Shown here: positions 35,574 to 42,945 of the stretch, piece by piece | Layout of the letters: every line of letters begins with the position of its first letter | Position numbering within the stretch: position 1 is the first letter of the stretch | NCBI GenBank assembly: GCA_946404495.1 | Contig: CAMJDT010000002.1 | Coordinates: forward strand, 1-64,000 | Reading direction: 5' to 3' | DNA length: 64,000 bases | DNA from: an uncultured Bacteroidales bacterium | GTDB lineage: Bacteria > Bacteroidota > Bacteroidia > Bacteroidales > Paludibacteraceae | The notes under the pieces: model-generated | Told to the model about the DNA's origin: nothing | The model's database searches: none | What the model saw: only the letters and a program-made list of their open reading frames with translations | Position numbers and translations under genes: made by a program

Positions 35574-36986
35574 GTGAGTTATTCGTTTCGTACATATTAT
35601 CCCTATTACCGGCGCAACCTCAAGTTGGCCTTTCCGGTGATGCTGACGCAGTTCGGAGCTGCGTTGGTCGGTCTTGCCGACTCCATTATGGTAGGTCACT
35701 ACAGCACGGCGGACTTGGCGGCGGTCAGTTTCTCCAATGCCTTGTTCTTTACCGTCATGGTCTTTTCGATGGGGGCGCTTATGGGTATAACGCCGCTGGT
35801 CGGTAACGTCCACGGACGTCTGGAACAGCTGCTCGCCGACGGCACTACGGACTCCGAGATTGCCCACAAGCATGAGCAGATTACCTCCTATTTCATCAAC
35901 GGTCTGGTCTTCACGGTCCTCATGTGCATCTTCTCCTTGCTCATTCTCGCTCCTTGCATCGGCTGCCTCGATGCCTTCGGTCAGGAACCAGCCGTGGTTC
36001 GTTGCGCGCGACCCTACTACATCCTCATCGTCCTATCCATCGTGCCCTTTCTGCTTTTTACTTTCAGTAAACAGTTCCTCGAGGGGCTCGGCAACACCAC
36101 CGTTGCGATGCTGATCACCATTGGTTGCAACCTGCTCAATATCTTCCTCAACTGGCTCTTCATCTTCGGTCACTGGGGCTTTCCCGCGCTGGGAGCGGAG
36201 GGAGCAGGCTGGGCGTCGCTCATCGCCCGCTGCCTGATGCCGGTGTGTTTCTTCGTCGCAATGCTTTGCAAGGCCGATTGGCGCCGCTACCTCACGTCGA
36301 TTCGCAGCTATCTCATCACCCGTCGCCAAGTGCAATACCTCATCACCCTTGGCGTCCCGATCGGTTTGCAGTCTTTCGCCGAAGCCTTCCTCTTCACGGC
36401 TTCGTTTGTTATCATCGGTTGGATCAGCAAGGAGTCGCTTGCGGCGCACCATATCGCCAACCAAATGGCCGATCTGACCTTCATGCTGGCGCTTGGCATC
36501 GGTTCGGCTACCACGATCCGCGTCTCCCACCAGCTCGGCAAGGGCGACCTCCAAGCCGTGCGCCTGGCGAGTCACGCGTCGGTGCATCTCTGCCTTCTGA
36601 TGAATACCATCGGCGCGGCCATTATGATCTTCGGACGCAACCTGATTCCCTATATCTTCACCGATGATCCCGAAGTTATTCCGATCGCTTCGACGCTGCT
36701 CATCATTGCCGGCACGTTCCAGTACGCCGACGGACTCCAATGCATCGGAGCCGCGATGCTGCGTGGCATTCAGGATGTGCGCGTGCCGATGCAGATAGCT
36801 TTGTTCGCGTATATCGGCGTTGCGCTCCCGTTAGGTCTCGTGCTCACCTTCCCCTTGGGTCTCGGCGCCAAAGGTATGTGGATATCCTTCGTCATCGCCC
36901 TCGCCATCCCCGCCGTCCTCTTCCACATCCGCTTCCATCGCCAACTCACCCGCCTCCATCGCCAACTCCCCCGCTTCCATCGCTAA
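35574..36986 (+). CDS. MATE-family efflux transporter
   Basis: The 471-residue membrane protein has twelve predicted helices and MATE motifs (RRNLKLAFPVMLTQFGAALVGLADSIMVGHY, PLVGNVHG). MATE carriers export drugs or metabolites against sodium or protons. The GTG at 35574 (MSYSFRTYYPYYRRN) is chosen because the promoter lies between it and the upstream track start. The last ~16 residues (HRQLTRLHRQLPRFHR) are encoded by a 21-bp tandem repeat that continues past the stop codon. Confidence 0.9.
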   Translation: MSYSFRTYYPYYRRNLKLAFPVMLTQFGAALVGLADSIMVGHYSTADLAAVSFSNALFFTVMVFSMGALMGITPLVGNVHGRLEQLLADGTTDSEIAHKHEQITSYFINGLVFTVLMCIFSLLILAPCIGCLDAFGQEPAVVRCARPYYILIVLSIVPFLLFTFSKQFLEGLGNTTVAMLITIGCNLLNIFLNWLFIFGHWGFPALGAEGAGWASLIARCLMPVCFFVAMLCKADWRRYLTSIRSYLITRRQVQYLITLGVPIGLQSFAEAFLFTASFVIIGWISKESLAAHHIANQMADLTFMLALGIGSATTIRVSHQLGKGDLQAVRLASHASVHLCLLMNTIGAAIMIFGRNLIPYIFTDDPEVIPIASTLLIIAGTFQYADGLQCIGAAMLRGIQDVRVPMQIALFAYIGVALPLGLVLTFPLGLGAKGMWISFVIALAIPAVLFHIRFHRQLTRLHRQLPRFHR

Positions 36987-37022
36987 CTCACCCGCCTCCA
37001 TCGCCAACTCCCCCGCCTCTCG
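36939..37022. repeat. 21-bp tandem repeat, four units, at the MATE 3' end
   Basis: Units of the form CGCCAACTCMCCCGCYTCCAT (four copies with 1-3 changes). The first two and part of the third encode the C-terminal tail of the MATE protein as a seven-residue repeat. The rest are intergenic. Confidence 0.85.
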
Positions 37023-37053
37023 TAACATTTTTTGTGCGATTGTTGCAAAAATA

Positions 37054-37085
37054 TTTGCATATATCAAAAAAATGTTGTATCTTTG
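37054..37085 (+). promoter_or_regulatory. Promoter of the RAYT gene
   Basis: TTTG (37054-37057), 20-bp spacer CATATATCAAAAAAATGTTG, TATCTTTG (37078-37085). The ATG at 37090 lies at the expected transcription start, so the message may be leaderless. Confidence 0.8.
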
Positions 37086-37089
37086 CAGC

Positions 37090-38457
37090 ATGAATACGAG
37101 CGATGATATTTTCGCGGGACGTTTGTCCCGCGCAGTAAACGAAGAGAATTCGCTTTCGTCCCCTTCTTCGGACAATCGTCCGAAGCCCTCTTCGTCCCCT
37201 TCTTCGGACAAACGTCCGAAGCCCGTTTCGTCCCCTTCTCGGAATAACCATTCCGAGCCCGTTTCGTCCCCTTCTCGGAATAATCATTCCGAGCCTTCTT
37301 CGTCCCCTTCTTCGGACAAACGTCCGAAGCCCTCTTACTATGCTCCCATCAAGCGCAATACCCTTCGCCGTAAGGAAGGCCATGATTACTACTCACCCTC
37401 TATCTATCTTATTACCGTCTCTACTTTCGATCATCAGCGCCTCTTAGGTACCTTAGTGGGCGATACTGCGGATGTGGCTAAGATTGTGCCTACAACGCTC
37501 GGAAATAGTGTTATTAATCTCTTTAAAGGCATCGAAGCTTATGTGCAGGATAAGACAGGCTGCCATGTGCAGATATTACAGTACCAACTCATGCCCGATC
37601 ATTTTCATGGTATCATTCATATTAAAGATCGGCTCCCTTCCTCTCTCCCCTTAGGACGTATCATCGGTCGTTGGAAAGGAGCTTGCTCGCGTGTATTTTG
37701 GGCTTCCTCCTCTCCTTCTTCGTCCCCTTCGTCGCCCTCTGCTTTGTCTTCGTCCCCTTCTTCGGACAAACGTCCGAAGCCCGTTTCGTCCCCTTCTTCG
37801 TCCCCTGCTTTGTCTTCGTCCCCTTCTCGGAATAATCATTCCGAGCCTTCTTCGTCCCCTTCTTCGGACAAACGTCCGAAGCTCCCTCCTCTCTTCTCGG
37901 ATGGCTTCAATGATCGCGTCCTTAATCGTCAGGGACAATTGCAGCATTGGATTACCTATCTTCGTAATAATCCCCGCCGCCTTTGGATTAAGTACCATTT
38001 CCCGGATAGATATCGTAAGAAACACGAGTTCGCGGCAGGTAAGAACCGCTATCCCTACACAGCGATGGGCGAGTCATTTCTGGTAACTTACCCGGAGAGG
38101 GTACAGGTGCGTTGCCATCGTAATTTAAGCGATGCCGAGATACAAGCCGAGGTGGCCCGTTACCTGGACTTGGCACGCAGTGGGGTAGTGCTCGTTTCAC
38201 CTTTTATCTCGCCTGGCGAGAAAGCCGTCTATGAAGCTTGTTACGCGGAGCATTTAAAGATGATTCGTATCATCAATAGAGGCATCGACGGACAATTCAA
38301 GTTCCCCTCAGGACGTGATCTGGAGGGCTGTTATGCGGGCTTTCTGCTTGTCTTAGCACCTTATATGGAAGGCGCTCCGGAGACTGCTGACGTGCGTATC
38401 TCCCGCGCCCAATGTCTCAATTTGAATGCCTTTGCCGAGGACCTCGCTACAATCTAA
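37090..38457 (+). CDS. REP-associated tyrosine transposase (RAYT, Y1_Tnp) with in-frame hairpin cassettes
   Basis: The 455-residue protein has the Y1 transposase (IS200-like) signature: LMPDHFHGIIHI with the HUH histidine pair (about residue 170) and ITYLRNNPRRLW with the probable catalytic tyrosine (about residue 290). A C-terminal extension (VSPFISPGEKAVYEAC...) is of a kind I recall in Bacteroidales homologues. Two low-complexity blocks, residues ~20-80 and ~206-265, are repeats of SSPSSDKRPKPS and SSPSRNNHSEPV. They are the translation of 36-bp DNA units, each containing a hairpin. RAYTs normally act on REP hairpins scattered in intergenic DNA. Here the hairpins sit inside the gene. Blocks fall outside the conserved catalytic segments. 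Confidence 0.85.
   Translation: MNTSDDIFAGRLSRAVNEENSLSSPSSDNRPKPSSSPSSDKRPKPVSSPSRNNHSEPVSSPSRNNHSEPSSSPSSDKRPKPSYYAPIKRNTLRRKEGHDYYSPSIYLITVSTFDHQRLLGTLVGDTADVAKIVPTTLGNSVINLFKGIEAYVQDKTGCHVQILQYQLMPDHFHGIIHIKDRLPSSLPLGRIIGRWKGACSRVFWASSSPSSSPSSPSALSSSPSSDKRPKPVSSPSSSPALSSSPSRNNHSEPSSSPSSDKRPKLPPLFSDGFNDRVLNRQGQLQHWITYLRNNPRRLWIKYHFPDRYRKKHEFAAGKNRYPYTAMGESFLVTYPERVQVRCHRNLSDAEIQAEVARYLDLARSGVVLVSPFISPGEKAVYEACYAEHLKMIRIINRGIDGQFKFPSGRDLEGCYAGFLLVLAPYMEGAPETADVRISRAQCLNLNAFAEDLATI
37113..37132. repeat. REP-like hairpin type C
   Basis: CGCGGGAC-GTTT-GTCCCGCG, an 8-bp perfect stem with a 4-nt loop. Read on the other strand the loop is AAAC, the same as the type A hairpins. Confidence 0.8.
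37150..37334. repeat. REP-like hairpin array 1 (A-A-B-B-A)
   Basis: Five 36-bp units of TTCGTCCCCTTCT plus a hairpin. Type A is TTCGGAC-AANC-GTCCGAA at 37167-37184, 37203-37220 and 37311-37328. Type B is CTCGGAAT-AANC-ATTCCGAG at 37238-37257 and 37274-37293. Being 36 bp, every unit keeps the transposase frame. Confidence 0.9.
37707..37884. repeat. REP-like hairpin array 2 (A-B-A)
   Basis: Type A hairpins at 37761-37778 and 37863-37880 and type B at 37826-37845, separated by CTTCGTCCCCTTC linkers, some without a hairpin. All lie in the same orientation and frame as array 1. Confidence 0.9.
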
Positions 38458-38640
38458 TCTCCTTCGTCCCCTTCTCCTTCTAATCATTCCGAAGCCCTCT
38501 TCGTCCCCTTCTTCCTTCGTCCCCTTCTCGTTCTAATCATTCCGAGCCCTCTTCGTCCTCTTCTTCGGACAAACGTCCGAAGCCCTCTTCGTCCCCTTCT
38601 TTCTTCGTCCCCTTCTCGTTCTAATCATTCCGAGTTTGAT
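38458..38640. repeat. REP-like hairpin array 3, downstream of the transposase
   Basis: The linkers continue after the stop codon with one perfect type A hairpin (38564-38581) and decayed type B copies such as CTCGTTCT-AATC-ATTCCGAG (38527-38546 and 38616-38635), where the left arm has lost pairing. Confidence 0.85.
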
Positions 38641-38715
38641 TTCGCCTGTTTTTTGACAAAAAGTCCCGCTAATACAGATTATTCTTACCAAATCTACCAT
38701 TTTTCTCCCCAAATA

Positions 38716-38747
38716 TTTGCATATCTCAAAAAAAAGCAGTACTTTTG
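38716..38747 (+). promoter_or_regulatory. Promoter upstream of the 116-residue protein
   Basis: TTTG (38716-38719), spacer CATATCTCAAAAAAAAGCAG (20 bp), TACTTTTG (38740-38747). Confidence 0.8.
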
Positions 38748-38749
38748 CA

Positions 38750-38814
38750 CCGTCATTTAGCGGAAGCCCCCGACAATCAACCGACGGTCACCCGACGGTC
38801 AAGACCAATGACGG
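38750..38814 (+). ncRNA. Possible structured leader RNA or small RNA
   Basis: The predicted transcript starts at about 38751. CCGTCATT (38750-38757) can pair with AATGACGG (38807-38814), closing a loop that contains CGACGGTCA twice (CCGACGGTCACCCGACGGTCA). A T-run (GATTTTTTAG) follows at about 38840. This may be a regulatory leader or a separate small RNA. No known family is recognised. Confidence 0.3.
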
Positions 38815-38908
38815 CACTCTGGCAGCCCAAAAATGACCCGATTTTTTAGTATTAAAATTACTATATTATATATTATATATATATAATATACTTTAAACCC
38901 TCAATTTT

Positions 38909-39259
38909 ATGGCAGAAATAGAATTAGCATCAGGTATCAACCAAATGCATGGCAAAGCCAACGGTTCCGACCCCGGGTACTTCTACGTTCGTAAAGGCAA
39001 GCAGTTCTTCCGCACCCGCGAGGAAACGTACCAGAAAAACCAATCACCTAGGCAGAAATACAACTCTGCCGCCTTTGCTTATGCGAATTCGTATATGGCC
39101 CAAAATTACGGCTCTCCCGAAGGAAAAGCCCAACTGCAGGCCGAATACGAAGCCGCTCATTATATTGGCTCCAATGGCAATAAATACACTACTGCGTGGT
39201 CCTGGAAATTCAACTCCCTCCAATTTGAGTATAAACAAACACATCCCTTTGAGGGCTGA
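38909..39259 (+). CDS. Small protein of unknown function
   Basis: The 116-residue protein has no signal peptide. Its first half (INQMHGKANGS, GYFYVRKGKQFFRTREETYQKNQSPRQKYNSAAFAYAN) recalls small Bacteroidetes proteins of the pattern 'G-x-G-x-x-Y-x-R-x-G-K-x-x-x-R...NP-R-x-x-Q', such as DUF6266, but the match is loose. The second half is rich in Tyr, Gln and Asn. It is preceded by a long structured leader and followed 14 bp later by a lipoprotein gene. Confidence 0.7.
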   Translation: MAEIELASGINQMHGKANGSDPGYFYVRKGKQFFRTREETYQKNQSPRQKYNSAAFAYANSYMAQNYGSPEGKAQLQAEYEAAHYIGSNGNKYTTAWSWKFNSLQFEYKQTHPFEG

Positions 39260-39273
39260 TAACTGAATCGCAT

Positions 39274-40191
39274 ATGAAACGAATCCTCTTTTGTTTGGCA
39301 TTGGCCGCGATGCTTGCGGCATGTCAGAAACCACAGACGCTCGCTGAACGGGCTGCTGAACTCTGTGCTTATATCCCAGATCATGAGTTGCTGGAGAAGT
39401 CGCGCGACTACATGACGCCGGACTTCTATGCCGTGCTCGATACGATGTTCTACCGCCTGCCGGCACACGAAGCGTTGGACCACGAATGGCTCTACTATTT
39501 CGTCACCGGCAACGGAGGCACGATTGCTGACTATGAGGTCATTGAGGTGGAGCAGACCGACCCGACGCACGCCGTAGCAACGATCTCGGTGCGCCAAAAA
39601 TGGGAGGACGGTTCGTTTGATCAGGAGAGCGATATCGAGGAGCACACGATGTTGATGGAACGTGTGGAGGGCAAATGGTTGATGGCTGATTTTGATGACC
39701 ACAAGGCCGACTGCATCCGTTATATTGCCATCAATCGCAAGGAGCAAGCCATCCGTCAGGCCATTAGTGACTACCTGCTTCGTGAGGTGGCGCCCTATTA
39801 CCTGCAAGGCGACCTCTGCGTTCCCGCGCTGCTGATCGCCCGCGAGGAGGACGATTGCGTGTGGGGCGACTTTTGGGTATTCTGGTACAATCAGGTCGGC
39901 GACACGCTCAAGACCGTTTCCGGCGGCAGCCATCCGGGACGGATGACGCTTCGCTACGAAGACGGACGGCCGCAAGTCGTTGACTTCGAGCGCGTGGAAG
40001 ACGGTTCGCGATTCATGCCTACTGCCCAACGGATCTTCGGCGACTACCTCGATATCTTCATGAACATGCACGCCAACGAATCCGTCCGTGAGGCCGTACG
40101 GCGCGAGCAGTTAAGCGAGTACGTGCAGCAACACTCCTTGCCCGTACACTACTATCAGGACTACGGTTGGGAGGCAAAGGAATTGGAATAA
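39274..40191 (+). CDS. Lipoprotein of unknown function
   Basis: A lipobox signal (MKRILFCLALAAMLAAC) begins this 305-residue protein. An NTF2-like/DUF-type domain follows (YEVIEVEQTDPTHAVATISVRQKWEDGSF... EGKWLMADFDDHKADC). A second similar alpha+beta segment comes after about residue 155 (AISDYLLREVAPYYLQGDLCVPALLIARE). No catalytic motif is recognised. It is probably cotranscribed with the small gene upstream. Confidence 0.75.
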   Translation: MKRILFCLALAAMLAACQKPQTLAERAAELCAYIPDHELLEKSRDYMTPDFYAVLDTMFYRLPAHEALDHEWLYYFVTGNGGTIADYEVIEVEQTDPTHAVATISVRQKWEDGSFDQESDIEEHTMLMERVEGKWLMADFDDHKADCIRYIAINRKEQAIRQAISDYLLREVAPYYLQGDLCVPALLIAREEDDCVWGDFWVFWYNQVGDTLKTVSGGSHPGRMTLRYEDGRPQVVDFERVEDGSRFMPTAQRIFGDYLDIFMNMHANESVREAVRREQLSEYVQQHSLPVHYYQDYGWEAKELE

Positions 40192-40193
40192 AA

Positions 40194-40230
40194 CATCATC
40201 TGCCTCGTTTAGGCGGGGCAGATGATGCGA
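40194..40230. terminator. Bidirectional terminator hairpin
   Basis: CATCATCTGCC pairs with GGCAGATGATG around a 12-nt loop, between two convergent genes. There is no strong T-run on either side. Confidence 0.6.
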
Positions 40231-40243
40231 AGTGTAGTCATGC

Positions 40244-42790
40244 TTAGTTGCGGCGGGAGATGACCTGAGTCATGCAGTGGGCAGCGCCGTAGCCCTTGAT
40301 GAGGTTCTCGGCGGGCAGCCAATCTACGATGACACCGTTGTCGCGGAGTGCCTCAGCAAACTGCATCGACTGACCTCCGATGGCGCAGATATGACGCGGA
40401 GCAATCGTGAGGTAGTTGTTGGCATAGTGCTGTGCATCTTCTTCCGAGATGACGATGATTTTGATATCACGGCTCTCGAGCCATTGGCGGAAGGGTATAT
40501 CCTCGTGCATGAGGGTGTACATCCTGCTCTCCTTATCGCCAAGGAAGGCGGTGTTGGGATCGCGTACGTACACATCGCAGGTCACGTAGTCGGGTTCGCC
40601 GGGTTCGGCGAAGAAGCGGTTGTGGCACATGGTAGCGAGGTGCGAGTCGATGATATTGAACCAGGTATCGAGGTGCATCTGGTCCTGCGAGTGGAGTTGA
40701 TCCTTAACGACGACAACGGTATCGTGGCCGAATACATCGTGCTCGAAGAGTTGGTCGATAGCTACCTGCGTGGTACGCATGCCGCAGCCGATGAGCGAGA
40801 CGGTCTCGCAGGGGAAGTAATCGCCGCCCTCGAGGTAGGCACCCTCGCCGTGAACCTGATAGACAGGACGGATGCCGATGTGGGAATAGCAATAGCGCAC
40901 CACATCTACCTCCGAGGCACGCTGCAGCGAGTTCATTCGTCCCATAACTACACCGCAGGGCGTCGTGATACTCTGATCGCGCGTGAAGAAGAGGTTGGTA
41001 AGCGGATCCATTCGATAGGTCGCCTCCACACCGGTGTTCTTGTCCACCTCCGTGAGCGATACGATCGGTCGATAGAGGATGCAGCGGATGAGGTCCTCGC
41101 GGCTCATCTCGTTGATGACTTTGTGCTTGTAGGCATAGTCCTCGGGTTCGTAGGTGAGCGATTGGAAGGCCAAGATCTCGAGCGAGTCTTTGGACATCTC
41201 GTTGAGGATGCCGTTGATGGTGAAGACCTGGCAACCGTTCTTCTCGAGCACATTGATATAGAACTTATGTTCGTCGGCGGCTTTCTTGACGTCGATGTAG
41301 TCCTCAAATAGACCTGCTGCGGGGTGCACAACGGCCTGGAAGAGTTCCTCACCCGGGGTGTGCATTAGGATGGCATCGGCCTTATGGTACTCTGCACCCG
41401 AATAGACGCGACTGATATTTTCCGGAGCCTGCGGGCGGTGGATCGTGCCGAGACCGTTGATGAACATGAAGAAGATAATGATCGGGCAGACATAGCGAGC
41501 CAGCCACATGAAGAAGCCGGACACCTTGGCATTGAACATACCGTCGGAGGTGAGTTCGTTGAATACCACCTTACGATCCATCAATTGTCCTACCAGAATA
41601 CATGCGGCGATACCACCGAGCGGCAGGATGAAGTTGGAGGTGAACATGTCGGTGAAGTCAAAGACGGAGAATCCGAGTATCTTAAGGGTCGATCCCTCGA
41701 TCTGCGAGAGTGCGCAGATGACGGAGAGTGCACCTACCATTACAAACAGAATCGCGAGCGCGGGCACACGGCCAACGGGTTTCTTCTTGAACTTCCACTC
41801 CTCGCCGATATAGGCAGCACCGGCCTCCAAGAGTGAGAAGGACGAGGTGATAGCTGCGAAGAAGAGCAGGATAAAGAAGAGCACGCTGACGATACGTCCG
41901 CCGGGCAGGGTAGCAAAGAGCGGGGGCAGGGTCTTAAACACGAGGTTAGGACCGCTGGTCACCTCTACGCCGTAGGTGAATACGCTGGGGAAGATAGCCA
42001 AACCGGCAAGCACGGCCATCAGCACGGTAGCCAGCGTCACGATCATCGAGACGGATACGAGGCTCTGATCCTTCTGGATATACGAACCGTAGGTGGTCAT
42101 AGCTGCCATTCCCAGCGAGAGCGAGAAGAAGCTCTGACCCAAGGCCATGATAATGGTCTGTCCCGTAACGGCCGACCAATCGGGCTTGAGCAGGAAAGCG
42201 GCTCCGCGAGCCCAACCGTCCTGCCAAATAGATACGATAGCGAGCAAGAGCAGGATACCGAACAGGGCCGGAATCATGAACTTGGAGCAACGCTCGATAC
42301 CCTTCGACACACCGAAGGCGAGGATGATGCAGTTCATGCCCAAGAAGATCAGCGTCCACATCACGGGTCGGTTGCTATTGACGAAGCTGTCGAACATATC
42401 CGACATCTCGTTGTAGGTCATACCGCCGAATCCGTGGCCGATACTCTGGATGATATACTCCAGCGACCAACCTGCTACTACGCAGTAGAACGCGAGGATG
42501 ATGAGACCGGCGAAGATCTCAATCGCTCCGACGGCACCCCAACCGCGTTTGCCGCTGGAGTTGATAAAGGAGCGATAGGTGTTACTCTGTCCGCGACGAC
42601 CGATCACAAACTCGGAGAGCATCACCGGAACGGAGATAAGCAGGGAGATAACGATGTAGATGATCAGGAAGGCTGCACCGCCGTTCTGACCGGCTACATA
42701 GGGGAACTTCCAGATATTACCAAGACCCACAGCGGAGCCGGCAATAGCTGCCATCGTTCCGAATTTACTGGCAAATTGATTACGTGCCAT
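40244..42790 (-). CDS. Sodium:neurotransmitter symporter fused to an arginine deiminase-like domain
   Basis: Residues 1 to ~455 are a sodium-dependent NSS (LeuT-like) transporter: GSAVGLGNIWKFPYVAG holds the sodium-site residues, and eleven hydrophobic helices can be counted. After GLGTIHRPQAPENIS the chain continues without a break into a guanidino-group-modifying enzyme. NLFFTRD (Asp ~602), EGGDYFP (Glu ~656), HLDTWFN (His ~706) and GAAHCMTQ (Cys ~838) match the four arginine deiminase active-site motifs in order and spacing. The protein could import an amino acid and deiminate arginine or a relative. With eleven helices and a cytoplasmic N-terminus the enzyme would face the periplasm; this topology is inferred. 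It has its own promoter. Confidence 0.9.
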   Translation of the reverse strand: MARNQFASKFGTMAAIAGSAVGLGNIWKFPYVAGQNGGAAFLIIYIVISLLISVPVMLSEFVIGRRGQSNTYRSFINSSGKRGWGAVGAIEIFAGLIILAFYCVVAGWSLEYIIQSIGHGFGGMTYNEMSDMFDSFVNSNRPVMWTLIFLGMNCIILAFGVSKGIERCSKFMIPALFGILLLLAIVSIWQDGWARGAAFLLKPDWSAVTGQTIIMALGQSFFSLSLGMAAMTTYGSYIQKDQSLVSVSMIVTLATVLMAVLAGLAIFPSVFTYGVEVTSGPNLVFKTLPPLFATLPGGRIVSVLFFILLFFAAITSSFSLLEAGAAYIGEEWKFKKKPVGRVPALAILFVMVGALSVICALSQIEGSTLKILGFSVFDFTDMFTSNFILPLGGIAACILVGQLMDRKVVFNELTSDGMFNAKVSGFFMWLARYVCPIIIFFMFINGLGTIHRPQAPENISRVYSGAEYHKADAILMHTPGEELFQAVVHPAAGLFEDYIDVKKAADEHKFYINVLEKNGCQVFTINGILNEMSKDSLEILAFQSLTYEPEDYAYKHKVINEMSREDLIRCILYRPIVSLTEVDKNTGVEATYRMDPLTNLFFTRDQSITTPCGVVMGRMNSLQRASEVDVVRYCYSHIGIRPVYQVHGEGAYLEGGDYFPCETVSLIGCGMRTTQVAIDQLFEHDVFGHDTVVVVKDQLHSQDQMHLDTWFNIIDSHLATMCHNRFFAEPGEPDYVTCDVYVRDPNTAFLGDKESRMYTLMHEDIPFRQWLESRDIKIIVISEEDAQHYANNYLTIAPRHICAIGGQSMQFAEALRDNGVIVDWLPAENLIKGYGAAHCMTQVISRRN

Positions 42791-42827
42791 GATAATAGAT
42801 GTTTTGGGTTAATTTATATTGTTATTT

Positions 42828-42858
42828 TCGTCTTTCGTCGTTAGTCGTTGGTCGTTAG
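42828..42858. repeat. Heptamer tandem repeat (TCGTCGT/TAGTCGT, 4 units)
   Basis: TCGTCTT, TCGTCGT, TAGTCGT, TGGTCGT, TAGC at 7-bp spacing in the leader of the transporter-deiminase gene. Confidence 0.75.
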
Positions 42859-42874
42859 CTTTGCTAAAACTCGG

Positions 42875-42906
42875 CAAAGATACAACTTTTTTTTGATATA
42901 CGCAAA
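42875..42906 (-). promoter_or_regulatory. Promoter of the transporter-deiminase gene
   Basis: Minus strand TTTG (42903-42906), spacer CGTATATCAAAAAAAAGTTG (20 bp), TATCTTTG (42875-42882). The leader (~80 nt) contains the heptamer repeat. Confidence 0.85.
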
Positions 42907-42945
42907 TATTTTTTCATTTTTTTCGCTGTTTCCCGCTCTTTCGTC

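Larger units (their letters stand above)
38641..38908. other. Intergenic region with promoter and long leader of the small unknown gene
   Basis: After array 3 come 75 bp of AT-rich DNA, the promoter at 38716-38747, a leader of about 158 nt and an AT palindrome (TATATTATATATTATATATA region, about 38868-38893) just before the ATG at 38909. Confidence 0.6.

Noticed and set aside
37150-37334. A 36-bp repeat period that looks like a CRISPR array
   Set aside because: There are no unique spacers: linkers are nearly identical, the units code in frame, and no cas genes are nearby. REP-like hairpins within a RAYT gene explain it better.
36831-38025. Minus-strand ORFs across the repeats (MEAGELAMEAG... 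and RRGRRRLGMIIPRRGR...)
   Set aside because: They only reflect translation of the tandem repeats on the other strand, and have no promoter or conserved content.
40277-41311. 344-residue plus-strand ORF opposite the deiminase domain
   Set aside because: The deiminase frame carries ordered active-site motifs, while the plus-strand frame has none.
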